Position numbers and translations under genes: made by a program. The notes beneath the pieces are model-generated. The model had not been told where the DNA came from. It saw only the letters and a program-made list of their open reading frames with translations, and searched no databases. Positions 29,401 through 39,900 of a DNA stretch of 64,000 nucleotides are shown piece after piece (the first letter of the stretch is position 1; every line of letters starts with the position of its first letter). The stretch is from NCBI RefSeq assembly GCF_026168105.1, contig NZ_LBMW01000001.1, forward strand, positions 186,001-250,000, written 5' to 3'. The DNA is from Streptomyces hygroscopicus (lineage in GTDB: Bacteria; Actinomycetota; Actinomycetes; Streptomycetales; Streptomycetaceae).

Positions 29401-32400
29401 GGCAGACCCGGCGACCGGACCGGAGCCCGGGACGATCCGGTCGGCGGGACGGGGGGCCTGGACCGACTCGGCCGAAGGCGGGTATCCGGCGGCGGCTGTA
29501 CCGGCCGCCGACGCCGCGGTCCTGGCTCCCGCGCCGACGACAGGTGCGGGGGGCGGACCGAAGCCCTTCAGGGCCGCCGCGATGCGACTGGGGGCGGGGT
29601 CGGCGCCGCCGACGCGGAACCGCGCGGGGCGGGCGGCCCGGATCTCGGCTGGGCGCAGCAGGGTCATCAAGTCCAGGTCCAGGCCGTGGGCCAGCAGGCG
29701 GGCCGCCAGCTGGGCAATGGACTTCGTGGCCGGAAGACCACGGCGGTCCACCGGCACCGCGACGTGCGCCGCATCGCCGAGCGTGTCGTGGATCCAGCGC
29801 GAGCAGGTGGCGCTGGGGCCGACCTCCAGGAAGTAGCGGAAGCCACGGTCGTAGGCACCCCGGACCAGGCGCGGGAAATCGATCGGGGAGCGCAGCGTCT
29901 GCGCGATGCGATGCGCGATCTCCTTGCGGTCAAGGGCCGGCAGTGGCTCGTAGTCATAGGCGCTCAGCAGTTCCAGGTCGCCGAACGAGCCCGTGGGGTA
30001 GTCGTTCAGACCCGCCAGACCCTCCGACTCGGCGTCCACCACCCGGCAGTGCATGACCGCGTGGACGGGCGAGCGTGCCGCAGCGCAGCCGACTTCCTCG
30101 ACCAGGGCCCGGCACTGCAGCGGGTCCCCGGCGATCACCAGCTCGCCAGGAGTGTTGATGTGCGTGAGATGGACCCGGTTGTAGCGGGGCAGGACCTTGT
30201 TCACCGTGTCCGCGTCCGTGAGCAGGACGTAACTCGCCCACACGTCGGCATCCGGCGTGTCCCCGGGCAGGGACCATGCCTCGCGCACCGTGTTCCGGGG
30301 ACCGCACAGCCGGTCCTTGAAAATCGGTGTGCCGCTGATCAGTTCGTCGTTGCGGCTCTCCGGCAGCCATCCCCGGGTGGCGAAGAGCATGCTCGACTCA
30401 CCCAGGCTGTAGCCGAATCCGCCGTGCGCCGTGACGCCGAGCATGTCGCGGACCAGGTCGGTGTAGAGGATCGCGAAGCTCGTGCCGGTGGCGAGCATGA
30501 ACGGGATGTCCTCGCCCAGTTGGGCCTCCAGCCCCATCAGTTCGCGCCGTCCGGGCGTGACCTGCGTCCGCGGGTACAGCGCGGCGGCCCGAAGGTGCCG
30601 ATCCGGCTCGTCGGCCTGGCTCTCGAACCGGTCGAGGAGGCCGGGAAAGGCGCGGAAGAGGTCCTGGCCCAGTCCGGGGTAGGAGTTGAACGCACCGGGG
30701 TAGACCAGCGCGACCTTACCGTCGGGCCCGATGGGGCGGGCCGTGAAGCAGCTTCCGGCCGGGGTCGTCCACTCGCCGCCCGAGGCGTACGCGGCGGGCA
30801 GGTCGCGCGCGGCGAAGACGAGTTGGGCCCTCAGCTCCGCCCGGTCCCGCCCGACGAGCACCGCGCGCAGTTTCCGGCCCGGCAGCTCCCGGGCCGCCTC
30901 CCGGGCGACGGCGTACGGGTCGGCGTCGCCCCCGAGCAGTTCCCTGTGACGCTCGATCGCGGCGGACAGCCCGTCGAAGGTGTCGGCGGACAGCGGCAGG
31001 ACGACGGGGCCCCCGGCGCGCTGCCAGTCGGACGGCACCACCGTGCCCCGGGTGCTGCCGGCCGAGAGCACGAGATGGCCGTGCGCGCCCGATGCGCCGA
31101 TGAAGCTGACCGCCGCGTACCGGCGGGCTCCGTTGGCTCTGCGCAGCCACGGGCGGGAGGTGTCCGGGACGTACAGTCCGGAGGCGGCAAAGTCATCGGT
31201 CAGACCGGTGACCGGGCGGCTCCAGCCGCTGGTGCCGGGCAGATAGCCGTGGTGCAGGCAGAGCACGGAGCGGATGATCCCGGCCATGGCCGCGGCGCAT
31301 CCGGCGTCGCCGATCTGCGCCTTGGCACTGCCGAGCGCCACCTCGGCACCACCGGCCGGGTAGGCCCGGGCCAAGCCGGCGATCTCGGCCCTGTCCTGGG
31401 CCTCGGTACCGCCCGCGTGAGCCTCCACGTACCCGATGTCCGCGGCCGTGACGCCCGCGGCGGTCAGCGCCGCCTCGACCGCGGCCGTCAGCGTCGCGGC
31501 GTCGGCTTCGGGGACCGTACCGGCCACCGGAGCCGCGTGGCGGATGGCGACCGAGTCCAGGCGCGCGTAGACCGTTGCCCCGGACTCACCGGGCCGGGTG
31601 ACGACGAGCGCGCCCGCGCCCTCGCCGATCCGGCGGCCCCGACGGCCCTCCCCGAAGGTCAGCCCCACCTCGGCGACCACGTCGGGCCGCAGCAGCAGGT
31701 TCTCCGCCGAGCCGGCCAGGTCGACCGCGCCGACCAGGACCGCCTCGATGCCGGGGTCGAGCAGCAGCAGCCGCGCGGCCTCCAGGGCCTCGGCGGTACC
31801 GGAGCCGTCGGAGGAGACGGTGAAGGACGGGCCGGTCAGGTTCCACAGCGACGAGATGCGACTGGCCATGATGTTGCCTATGTAGCTGAGGACCTCGTTG
31901 GCCACGATCGGATCGACCACCGCGTCTCGCCCGACGGCGGCCAGCGCGGCCAGCCGGTCCTCGTCTACGGTCACGCCGGCGCGATCGAATTCCTCGCGCA
32001 GGAAGGCGCCGAGCCCGTACCGGGTGATCCTCAGGTGGGTGGTGGGCTCGATATCCATGGCGACGACGACCGCGATCCGGCGCGGTGCGGGCGAGGTCTC
32101 CCCCTTGGGCACGGCACGGCTGTAGCCGGCGTCCTTGAGGGCGTCGTCGGCGACCTTGATGGCCAGGGCGTGCTGGAGGTTGTACGTCCGCAGGTCGGCG
32201 GGCGGGATCTTGAGGTCCATGGGGTCGATGTCGAGCCCGTCCACGAACGCACCGTGCGGCAGCGCGTCCGGCGACACCCCTGCGCCGTGCTCGAGCGAAC
32301 CGCCCCGTGTCTGGTCGAGGCCGCGCCAGCGGCGTTCGGGAAGCGGGCCGAGACAGTCGGTTCCGTCGTGGACTGAGCTCTCGAAGGCGTCGACGGAGTC

Positions 32401-33846
32401 GAAGGAGCCGAAGTGGGCGCCGAGCCCGACGATGTCGAGTGCGGGGACCTCGGCCGGGGATCGCGGTTCGTGCGAGGCGTCAGCGGCCTCGGTGCCCGGC
32501 TCGGAGAGCACCACATGCGCGTTGGTGCCGCCGAAGCCGAACGCGGAGACCGCTGCCCGGCGCGGCCCCTCGCCTCGCGGCCATTCCCGGCCGGTGCGCA
32601 CCAGCGTGTGCTCGCCGACCCGTCCGTCCTTGGAGCCGATCGGCTGCCCGACTCCGATCGTCGGCGGGAGGTGACCGTGGCCCATCGCGAGGATGACCTT
32701 GAGCATGCTGCTCAGCCCGGCCACGGTGAGCAGGTGGCCTACGTTGCCCTTGACCGAGCCCATCAGCGGGACCCTGCCCGCTGCGCCGAAGAACTCGGCC
32801 ACGGACCGGGCCTCGGTGGCGTCCCCGATCGGGGTGCCGGTCGCGTGGCATTCCAGGTAGTCGATGGCCGCCGGGTCGATACCCGCCTGCTCGTAGGCGA
32901 GTTCGTACGAGCCGAGCTGACCGCTGCCCTGAGGTGCGAGCAAGTGGCGTCCGCTGCCGTCGTTGGTCAGGCCGATGCCGTCGACGACGGCGTGGATCCT
33001 GTCGCCGCCCCGCACCGCGTCGGACAGCCGCTTCACGGCGACCATGCCGGCGCCCTGACCGGTGAGGATGCCTCCGGACCGACTGTCGAAGGGCTGGCTG
33101 AAGCCGTCGCGCGGATAGGCCTGAAGGTCCCCGAAGGACAGATGGATCAGGGTGGGATCGGGCGCGCAGACGCCACCGGCGAGGACCATGTCGGCTTGGC
33201 CGGATGCGAGGTGGTGGCAGGCCAGCTTGAGCGCGTACAGGGCCGAGGAGCAGGCGGCGTCGAGGGCGTAGCGGGGGCCGCCGAGTCCGAGCGCCGTGGC
33301 GGCAACCGACGCCGGGGAGCCGCTGACGCTGAGATCCTCGCGGTTCAGGCGCTCCCGGTCGATGCGCTGGTCCGCGTGGGCGAGCGCGCCGAGCGCCGGG
33401 TGCCCGGCCCTGCGCAGGCCCTCGAGAACCGCCTCCTGGACCAGCGGCACGCTGACCTGGGCCGAGGTGGGTGTGGGAAAGGAGTAGTTGCCGAGGATCA
33501 GCCCGGTGCGGGCCAGGATTTCGGGGCGGTCGGCATTGCCGCTGTCGCGCAGCGCCTCCCTGGCCGCGTACAGGGTCCAGTGGAAGATCCGGTCGAGGCC
33601 CGCAAGGTGGCGGGCGTCGAGGAGATACCCGGCCGGGTCGAAGGCGAAGTCGCTGATGAAGCCGCCCCGGGTGCAGTGGATGGCGTGCTGGGGATCGGTG
33701 TCCCTGGCATCGGGGGTGGGGCCGAAGATCTCCTCTCCCCCTTCCCGTCGGCTGTCCGCACCGGACCGGAGGTTCTGCCAGAACTCGGCAGGTGTCTTCG
33801 CTCCCGGAAACAGGCACGAGAGGCCAACGATGGCGTACTTGCTCAT
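26452..33846 (-). CDS. PfaC/PfaB-like polyunsaturated lipid synthase: KS-CLF-AT-DH-DH
   Basis: A 2464-aa iterative type I synthase. Residues 1-450: active ketosynthase with Cys199 in DAACSS, His334 in HATGT and His371 in KGNVGH. Residues 468-930: chain-length-factor-like KS in which the Cys motif is replaced by SSDGSG (678-683). Residues about 1040-1400: acyltransferase with Ser1147 in GYSLGE, a PfaB-like variant of GHSxG. An Ala/Pro linker of about 160 residues follows. Then come two FabA-type dehydratase units, each a pair of hotdog folds with catalytic His near 1956 (FTCHFPDDHVLAGS) and 2358 (FDCHFHRDPVMPGS). The order matches PfaC with a PfaB AT inserted, as in myxobacterial Pfa3, but there is no acylglycerolphosphate acyltransferase at the C-terminus. 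That fits product release by the reductase gene upstream. Start: first ATG at 33846. Confidence 0.93.
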   Translation of the reverse strand: MSKYAIVGLSCLFPGAKTPAEFWQNLRSGADSRREGGEEIFGPTPDARDTDPQHAIHCTRGGFISDFAFDPAGYLLDARHLAGLDRIFHWTLYAAREALRDSGNADRPEILARTGLILGNYSFPTPTSAQVSVPLVQEAVLEGLRRAGHPALGALAHADQRIDRERLNREDLSVSGSPASVAATALGLGGPRYALDAACSSALYALKLACHHLASGQADMVLAGGVCAPDPTLIHLSFGDLQAYPRDGFSQPFDSRSGGILTGQGAGMVAVKRLSDAVRGGDRIHAVVDGIGLTNDGSGRHLLAPQGSGQLGSYELAYEQAGIDPAAIDYLECHATGTPIGDATEARSVAEFFGAAGRVPLMGSVKGNVGHLLTVAGLSSMLKVILAMGHGHLPPTIGVGQPIGSKDGRVGEHTLVRTGREWPRGEGPRRAAVSAFGFGGTNAHVVLSEPGTEAADASHEPRSPAEVPALDIVGLGAHFGSFDSVDAFESSVHDGTDCLGPLPERRWRGLDQTRGGSLEHGAGVSPDALPHGAFVDGLDIDPMDLKIPPADLRTYNLQHALAIKVADDALKDAGYSRAVPKGETSPAPRRIAVVVAMDIEPTTHLRITRYGLGAFLREEFDRAGVTVDEDRLAALAAVGRDAVVDPIVANEVLSYIGNIMASRISSLWNLTGPSFTVSSDGSGTAEALEAARLLLLDPGIEAVLVGAVDLAGSAENLLLRPDVVAEVGLTFGEGRRGRRIGEGAGALVVTRPGESGATVYARLDSVAIRHAAPVAGTVPEADAATLTAAVEAALTAAGVTAADIGYVEAHAGGTEAQDRAEIAGLARAYPAGGAEVALGSAKAQIGDAGCAAAMAGIIRSVLCLHHGYLPGTSGWSRPVTGLTDDFAASGLYVPDTSRPWLRRANGARRYAAVSFIGASGAHGHLVLSAGSTRGTVVPSDWQRAGGPVVLPLSADTFDGLSAAIERHRELLGGDADPYAVAREAARELPGRKLRAVLVGRDRAELRAQLVFAARDLPAAYASGGEWTTPAGSCFTARPIGPDGKVALVYPGAFNSYPGLGQDLFRAFPGLLDRFESQADEPDRHLRAAALYPRTQVTPGRRELMGLEAQLGEDIPFMLATGTSFAILYTDLVRDMLGVTAHGGFGYSLGESSMLFATRGWLPESRNDELISGTPIFKDRLCGPRNTVREAWSLPGDTPDADVWASYVLLTDADTVNKVLPRYNRVHLTHINTPGELVIAGDPLQCRALVEEVGCAAARSPVHAVMHCRVVDAESEGLAGLNDYPTGSFGDLELLSAYDYEPLPALDRKEIAHRIAQTLRSPIDFPRLVRGAYDRGFRYFLEVGPSATCSRWIHDTLGDAAHVAVPVDRRGLPATKSIAQLAARLLAHGLDLDLMTLLRPAEIRAARPARFRVGGADPAPSRIAAALKGFGPPPAPVVGAGARTAASAAGTAAAGYPPSAESVQAPRPADRIVPGSGPVAGSAPEHRPGVAVPVTPPASVPPEDPVLMPADPTLADAEVIVFDGTPVSFLPWAPSSPATSSAVVPAAPVPAPAVDTAPAGPRTAVASPHAPAADLVREIRRQMVVTHSVVMETQHILQSATLSRAEALLDGAAAPAAPRSVPVVEQPAVTAAVPVRPAALASPGSVGDEQPPPAVVAYAEDSENADDVKEGAIWDEADLLEFAVGSVAKVFGPEFGVIDGYAKRVRLPAPPYHFVTRVTALKGRTGAFEPATITTEYDVPEDAWYAVDGGVPPAVTVEAGQCDLLLVSYLGIDFRNKGERVYRLLDSTLIFRGNLPRVGQTLRYDISIDRFVHQGDTTLFFFSYECYADGELILELHDACAGFFSRQELDTPLGIVMTDKDRAARAALPKGYFKPLAHTGKNHLTPDDLELLAQGRPGDVFGPGHAQDPGINPALCLPDAKLRMVDEVVIDRKAGPRGLGTLSAIKRLQPDAWYFTCHFPDDHVLAGSLVAEGAVQLLQIYLLHQGMHLTLPDARFQCVTDTPIEVQVRGQITQAHKEIRYEVEVMELTLLPRPTVIADVLVHLGDKPVIRMKNLGLQIREKDGSSYRPETGGVPKFLGRRNRAGEAAMINELHLAHAAKGLLDTAMGPEFEIYRNSRAPYIPNGDLQFVDRVMSLQGCRGDLAPGAEMVTEYDSPDDAWYYEQNSFPHMPNCVYMETSLQAAIFLGYYLGATLGSPEERYAIRNLDGRATLVKDVDLRGKTIRHHSKLLMTSAVSGAVLQNFSYELSVDGEVFYTGESLFGYFSDAALANQVGLDNGQHVAPWIEGGQVDAARVRRIELSETASAFTDPNGGHLRLPGGKLALVDRVDLVEDGGRYGHGYLHGQREVHPDEWYFDCHFHRDPVMPGSLGVEAILQALRLFVIEQNLADGIERPRFAMATDVETTWRYRGQILRHDRELQFDVHIKEVRREAHRLLVIGDASLWKRDLRIYELTDAAIEVRSAEA

Positions 33847-33968
33847 GAGAGCTGTCGGGTCCCTTCTGAAGGGGTGACCGGCCCGGGCGGACGGTCAGGG
33901 GGTGCCGCCCGGGCCGGCGCGATTGCTCACGTCCGGGTGCGGACCCTCGGGTCCGCCGCGAAGCGTGT

Positions 33969-36900
33969 TCAGCCGCTGATGAACCTGGCCGCCAGCTGGG
34001 GGGCCGAGGTCACGCAGACGCCGTCGAAGCGGGTGAGGACCCGGCCGCCGGGCGCGCACGCGGTGATCGTGAGCGCTGTCGTGGTGCCGTTGCCCCACGG
34101 CGTGGGCTCCACGACCACCAGGAACGGCTCACCGTCGGGCAGCGGGTGGTGCAGGTCGGCCCGGGCCACCGAGAGCGGCAGACCGGCCGTGCCGCGGAAC
34201 AGGCGCACCCATACCAGGCCGCCCTGCAGAAGCAGATCAGCCGTGCCGGGCTGAAAGCGGGCGCTCCCGAACGCGCCTCCTCCCGGGCGGAGTTCGGGCA
34301 GGGCGCACTCCAGGACCAGCCGGGACTCGGACTCGGCGAGCACACGGCGCACCCCGCGCAAGGACGCGCCGTGGAAGAGAGTGCCGTCGCTGTAGAGCCG
34401 GCCGGCATGCCGGCCGCCGCCCAGGGCCGGCAGTCCGATGACGGTCTCCTTGGCAGGCACGGCCTGCGGGGCGACCACCGCCGCGTAGCGCGGCCGTACG
34501 GCTCCCTCCGCATCGGCCGTCCGGAGCGCGACCTGGATGGTGTCCCCGGCCGACGTCATCGTCAGGGCGACCCGCTCGGGCTGGGTGCCGTCGAAGACGA
34601 TGCCGTTGTGGACCGTGAAGTCACGCACCTGGCGCACCTCCACGGCGTGGGTGCGCTCCACCGCACCGATCGCCCAGCCGAGCGCGACCACGGCCGGGAG
34701 CACCGGTGCATCGCCGATCAGGTGGTCGGCCACGACCGGGTCGGTCTCCAAGGCGTCCAGGCGCCGCTCCACGGTGACCGGGGACGTGGTGAGGGGCCGC
34801 TCGGGCCGCGACAGGGGCGTCGTCGGGCCGAGCACGGTCACCACGTCGCCCGCCCGCTCCCCTGCGAACTGCTCCGTGAACAGCCGGGCACCCGTGTCCA
34901 CCGGGATCAGGGGGATGCCGCGCTCCTCGAACACGGCCTTGATCTCCGCAGAGACCATTCCGCTGTCCCAGGCACCCCAGTTGAGTGAGGTGACGTGCGC
35001 ACCCGGGTGACGCCGCTTCCAGGACGACGCCCAGGCGTTGAGCACCTCGTTGGCCATCGCGTAGTCCGACTGGCCACGGTTGCCGAAGAACCCTGCGACC
35101 GATGAGAAGAGCACCACATGGCGCAGGGCATCGGCCGGAAGGGCCTCGCGCACCGTACGCAGTCCCGTCAGCTTGGGCGCAAGGACCCGCTCGATCTCGG
35201 ACGCCTTCTTGTCGGCGATGAGCCGGTCGGCCAGGACGCCCGCGCCGTGCACCAGCCCCGTCACGCGTTCCTTGTACGGGGCCAGTGCGGCGCCGGTGGC
35301 AGCGGGGTCGGTGATGTCGACGGCCAGGTACTCCACCTCGCTGCCGACCGCCCGGATGTCGGCCAGCGTCCGGCGAATCTCCCGGGCGCCGACGACCGCC
35401 TGGTAGAGCTGCTCGACCCGCTTCGGGGTGGGCTTCTCACCCGCCGACTCCAGCCGGGCCATCGCGGCGGACTTCAGTCCCGCCTCGTCGATGCCGCGCG
35501 CCCACGCAGGCTCCTCGTCCAGCGGGGTGCGCCCCAGCAGTAGCAGACCCGGCCGGTGGGTCCTGGCGAGATCGACGGCGCAGGCGGCGGTGATGCCGCG
35601 GCCGCCTCCAGTGACGACCAGCAGGTCGTCCGAGGTGAGCTGCGGAACGTCCACCGCGGGGGTCAGTGGCTGTTCACCGAGGCCGAGGCCGACCCGGCGA
35701 GTGCCGTCGTGGCCGGCCTGTGTGGTGTTCGTGTCGGCGTCGTGGGCCTCGTTCAGTACGAGCGTGGCGGCGGCTTCCGGGGTGAGTCCGGGGGCGAGGT
35801 CGACGGCCCGGCAGAACAGCTGGGGCGCCTCCACGGCCAGTGTCTTGACCAGACCGGCCACACCCGCGGCGGGGGTGAGGTCCTCGGCCACCCCGGCAAG
35901 GCCGAAGACACCGTCCAGGCGGGTGACCGTCACGAAGGCGGCCCGGCCCGCGGCTGCCGCGGCGGTGAGCGGCTCGAGGGCGTGCTTGGCCAGGAGCAGT
36001 GTGTGCGCGAGGCGTCGCGTGCCCTCGGACCAGTCGGTGTGGTGAGCGCCGGAGAGGTCGACGACCAGGCTGATCCGGTCGGCGACGATGTCCTCCATGC
36101 ACGCGGCGAGTTCGGTCACGCCCCAGCCGGACAGGGAGTGGTCCTTGACGTCGGTGATGCGCTGGGCCACGCCCGGCAGCCGCAGCACATGCACGTGGCG
36201 GCCGGACTCCATGAGCCGGCTCACGACGGCGGGCACCAGGTCCGCGCCGCCGTCCACGACGAGCGCACCGAAGCCCTTCACGTACGCGTCGACCAGCAGG
36301 TCGGGAGTGGGGAGTTCGACCAGAACGGCCTGGGCACGGCCGGTAGCGGGGCCGGGCTTGTCGTCGGCGGCCCCGATCGCGGCCTGTGGAGCCGAGGACG
36401 CCGACTGCGTGGCGCCCGCCATGAATTCCGCGATGTGACGCAGTGTCCGCAACTCCGCAAGCTGCTCCGGACCTACGGCCGCACTCCCGCCGAACCGCTG
36501 CTGCAACACACCCATGATCTCGACACGCTTGATCGAGTCGATCCCCAGGTCGGCCTCGACGTCCATGTCCAGCTCGAGCATCTCCACCGGATAGCCCGTC
36601 TTCCGACCGACCACCTCCAGCAACGCCGACCGGACGTCAGCCGCACTCACACCAGCAGTCGACTGCTCGGCAGCAGCCTGCTCGGCACCCACCGGTTCAG
36701 CGGCCACCGGCTCAGCGGCCACGGCAGCGGAAGCCGCTGTACCGGCCACGACCTCCACGATGTGACGCAGTGTCCGCAACTCCGCAAGCTGCTCCGGACC
36801 TACGGCCGCACTCCCGCCGAACCGCTGCTGCAACACACCCATGATCTCGACACGCTTGATCGAGTCGATCCCCAGGTCGGCCTCGACGTCCATGTCCAGC

Positions 36901-39900
36901 TCGAGCATCTCCACCGGATAGCCCGTCTTCCGACCGACCACCTCCAGGAGAACGGCCTCGGCGTCGAGGGCCGGAACGGCCGGCTCAGGGGCAGGCTCGG
37001 TGGCCGCCGGGTCGGCAACCGGCACCGCCGGGGCCTGGTCAGGGGCGGGAGCCGGGGCCGACGTCAGCGCCTGTGGGGCGGCGGGAGCCGGGGCAAGCGG
37101 GACCGCAGGCTGTGAGGCCGGGGCCATGCGGACCGGGGCGGGGCTCGGGGCTGCCGGGGCGGAGGCGGTGCCCAGCTCGAGGCCCGCCAGGTCGCGCAGG
37201 ATCTCGTTGGCCCGCAGGTGGCTGCGCCCGATGTCCAGGCCGTGTTCCTTCACTGCGTTCACTCCGGCCAGCACCTGGCCGATCTGACCCTGGTCTGCCG
37301 CACGCTCCAGGAGACCGGCGAGGCGCTTGGCGCTTTGCAGCTGACTGGTGAGGTAGTCCTCGTGCAGGGCGAGATGATCGGCCACAAGATCGGCCAGGCG
37401 GTCACTGTCCACGTGGGTTGTCTCCATGAGGGTGGGGGCAGGGACGGGCGCGGCCAGGGACGCACCAGGAGCCGTCGCGACGACCGTGGACACCGGAGTC
37501 GGCGCTGGTGCCGGTGCGGCGGCCGGAACCGGGACGGGAGCCGGGACCGGAACGGGAGCCGGGACCGGAACGCTCCCCCTGCCGGCGCCGGTGGAGATGG
37601 CGGGTCCGCCCCCAGAGGCCGGGGCCGGAGCACCGGGCAGTGTCGGAACGGCGACCCGGTAGCCGTTCTCGATGGCGTCGCGATAGGCCGCCCTGCGCTG
37701 TGGAGAGACGTAGTTGATGCCGTTCAGGAGGATCGACATCCCCTTCGTCGGCTCGATCTCGACCGGCGGTGCGACATAGCGGTCGGTGGTGACCAGCGGT
37801 AGTCCGAGCACCGCGAGCTGCGCCACCGCCTGCTTCAGCGCGACGTCGGCGTCCCGGGCCGGCCCCCCGTCCAGGGCGACCGCGGTGTGCTCGCGGTTGC
37901 CGAGGATACGGCGCACCAGATGGGTGAGGATGCTCTTGGGGCCGAACTCCACGAAGGTCCGGATTCCGCGGGCGTACATCTCCTCCACACGGGCCTGGAA
38001 GTCCACCGGGTGGATGAGCTGCTCCGACAGGACGGTGCGGTTGGCGGCTACGTCGTCGCCGTAGACCGCGTCCTTGGTGTTGGCGAAGACGGGAGTGTTC
38101 GGCGTCCCGACCTCGGCCCGCTCGACCTCGGCCCGGAACACCTCTACCGCGTGGCCGACGAAGGGTGTGTGGAAGGCGGCCGACACGGGCAGCCTGCTCG
38201 CCCGGATGCCGGCCTCCTCGGCCTCTGCGACCAGCCGCTCCACCGCCACGGTGGCACCCCCGACCACGATCTGGTCCGGTGCGTTGCGGTTGCAGACCGC
38301 CACGTCGTGCTGCCCGGCCAGCAGGGCGGCCACGCGCTCCTGGGGAGCGACGAGCGCGGCCATCGCACCTGTGTCGAAGCCGGGTTCCTGTGGTGGGGCC
38401 ATCGCCCGGCCACGGGCGCGGGCCAGCCCGAAGAAGGCCTCGTCGTCGAGGGCGCCGGCAGCCCAAAGGGCGGTCAGCTCACCGAAGCTGTGCCCGAGGA
38501 ACCCATCGGCGGTGAAGCCGAGTTCCGTGAGGTAACGGAACTGACCGGCCGACAGCGCGCCGATGGCGGGCTGGGCGTACTCGGTCGCCCGGAGCGCGGC
38601 CTCCTGCGCCGTGCGCGCGGCGTCGTCGAACACCGGCGGCGGGAAGGCGACACAGGACAGCGGTTCGGTGCCCTCGAAGTGCCGGTTTGCCTGGTCGAAG
38701 GCCCCGCGCAGCGGCGGCAGCGCCATGACGGCGGTCCTGCCCGGGTTGACGTACTGGCTGCCCTGTCCCGCGAAGAGGGCACCGACCTTGCCGGTGGATG
38801 CGGCGCGGCGCCGGAAGTGGATGCCCTTGGGGTTCGACCAGGCCTCGGCGTCGGGCCGTGCGCGCAGCGCGCCGAGAGCCGCCTCACGCAAGGTCGTGAG
38901 CTCGTCGTCGGTGCGGGCCACCAGCGCCAGGCGCGCGTGGCCCGCCGGAGCCGGCCCTCCGGTCGCGGGCGCGCCCTCGGCCAGTGCCTTGGTCAGCATG
39001 GCGGTGTCCGGCGCGTGCCACAGGTGTACCGCGGCCACCGGGTACAGGACGCGCAGGTCGTCGCCATCACCGTGCTCCTCCAGGACCATGTGGAAATTGG
39101 TGCCGCCGAAGCCGAACGAGGAGATGGCGGCCCGGCGCCTGGGGCGCTCCGGGTCCCGGATCCACGGCCGCGCCTCGGTGTTGACATAGAACGGGCTCGT
39201 GAAGTCGATGGCCGGGTTGGGCTCGTCCACGTTGATGGTGGGTGGCAGCACCTTGTGGTGGAGCGCGAGCGCCAGCTTGATCATGCCGGCCGCACCGGCG
39301 GCCGCCTTGGTGTGCCCGATCTGCGACTTGACACTCCCGACGGCCGCGTACTGCTGGTTGTCGGTGACCTCGGAGACCACCGCCGACAGCGCGCTCAGCT
39401 CAGTGGCGTCGCCGACCGCGGTCCCGGTGCCGTGCGCCTCGAACAGCTCGATGCTCGCGGGCGAGATGTCGGCGTCCTCGTACGCGCGGCGCAGGGCGAT
39501 CATCTGACCTTCCTTGCGCGGGGCGTAGATGGACTTGAAGCGGCCGTCGCTGGAGGTGCCGAGGCCCCGCAGGACCGCGTAGATCCTGTTGCCGTCGCGT
39601 TCGGCATCGGCCAGGCGGCGCATCGCGAGCATGCCTATGCCCTCACCGATCAGGGTGCCGTCGGCGTTTTTGTCGAACGGGCGAATGCGGCCGGACTTGG
39701 ACAACGCGGGAGTCTTGCTGAAGCACAGATACATGAAGATCGTGTTCTCGGCGTCGCAGCCCCCCACCAGCATCGTGTCGGCACGGCCCTCGAGGAGCTC
39801 GCTGGTGGCGGCACGGACCGCGCCGAGGGAGCTGGCGCAGGCGGCGTCCACCGTCATGTTGATGGCGCCGAGGTCGAGCCGGTTGGCGATGCGTCCGGCG

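Noticed and set aside
29065..32376. An 1103-codon plus-strand open frame inside the PfaC-like gene
   Set aside because: Shadow frame of the KS-CLF-AT region, Gly/Arg/Val-rich without any motif.
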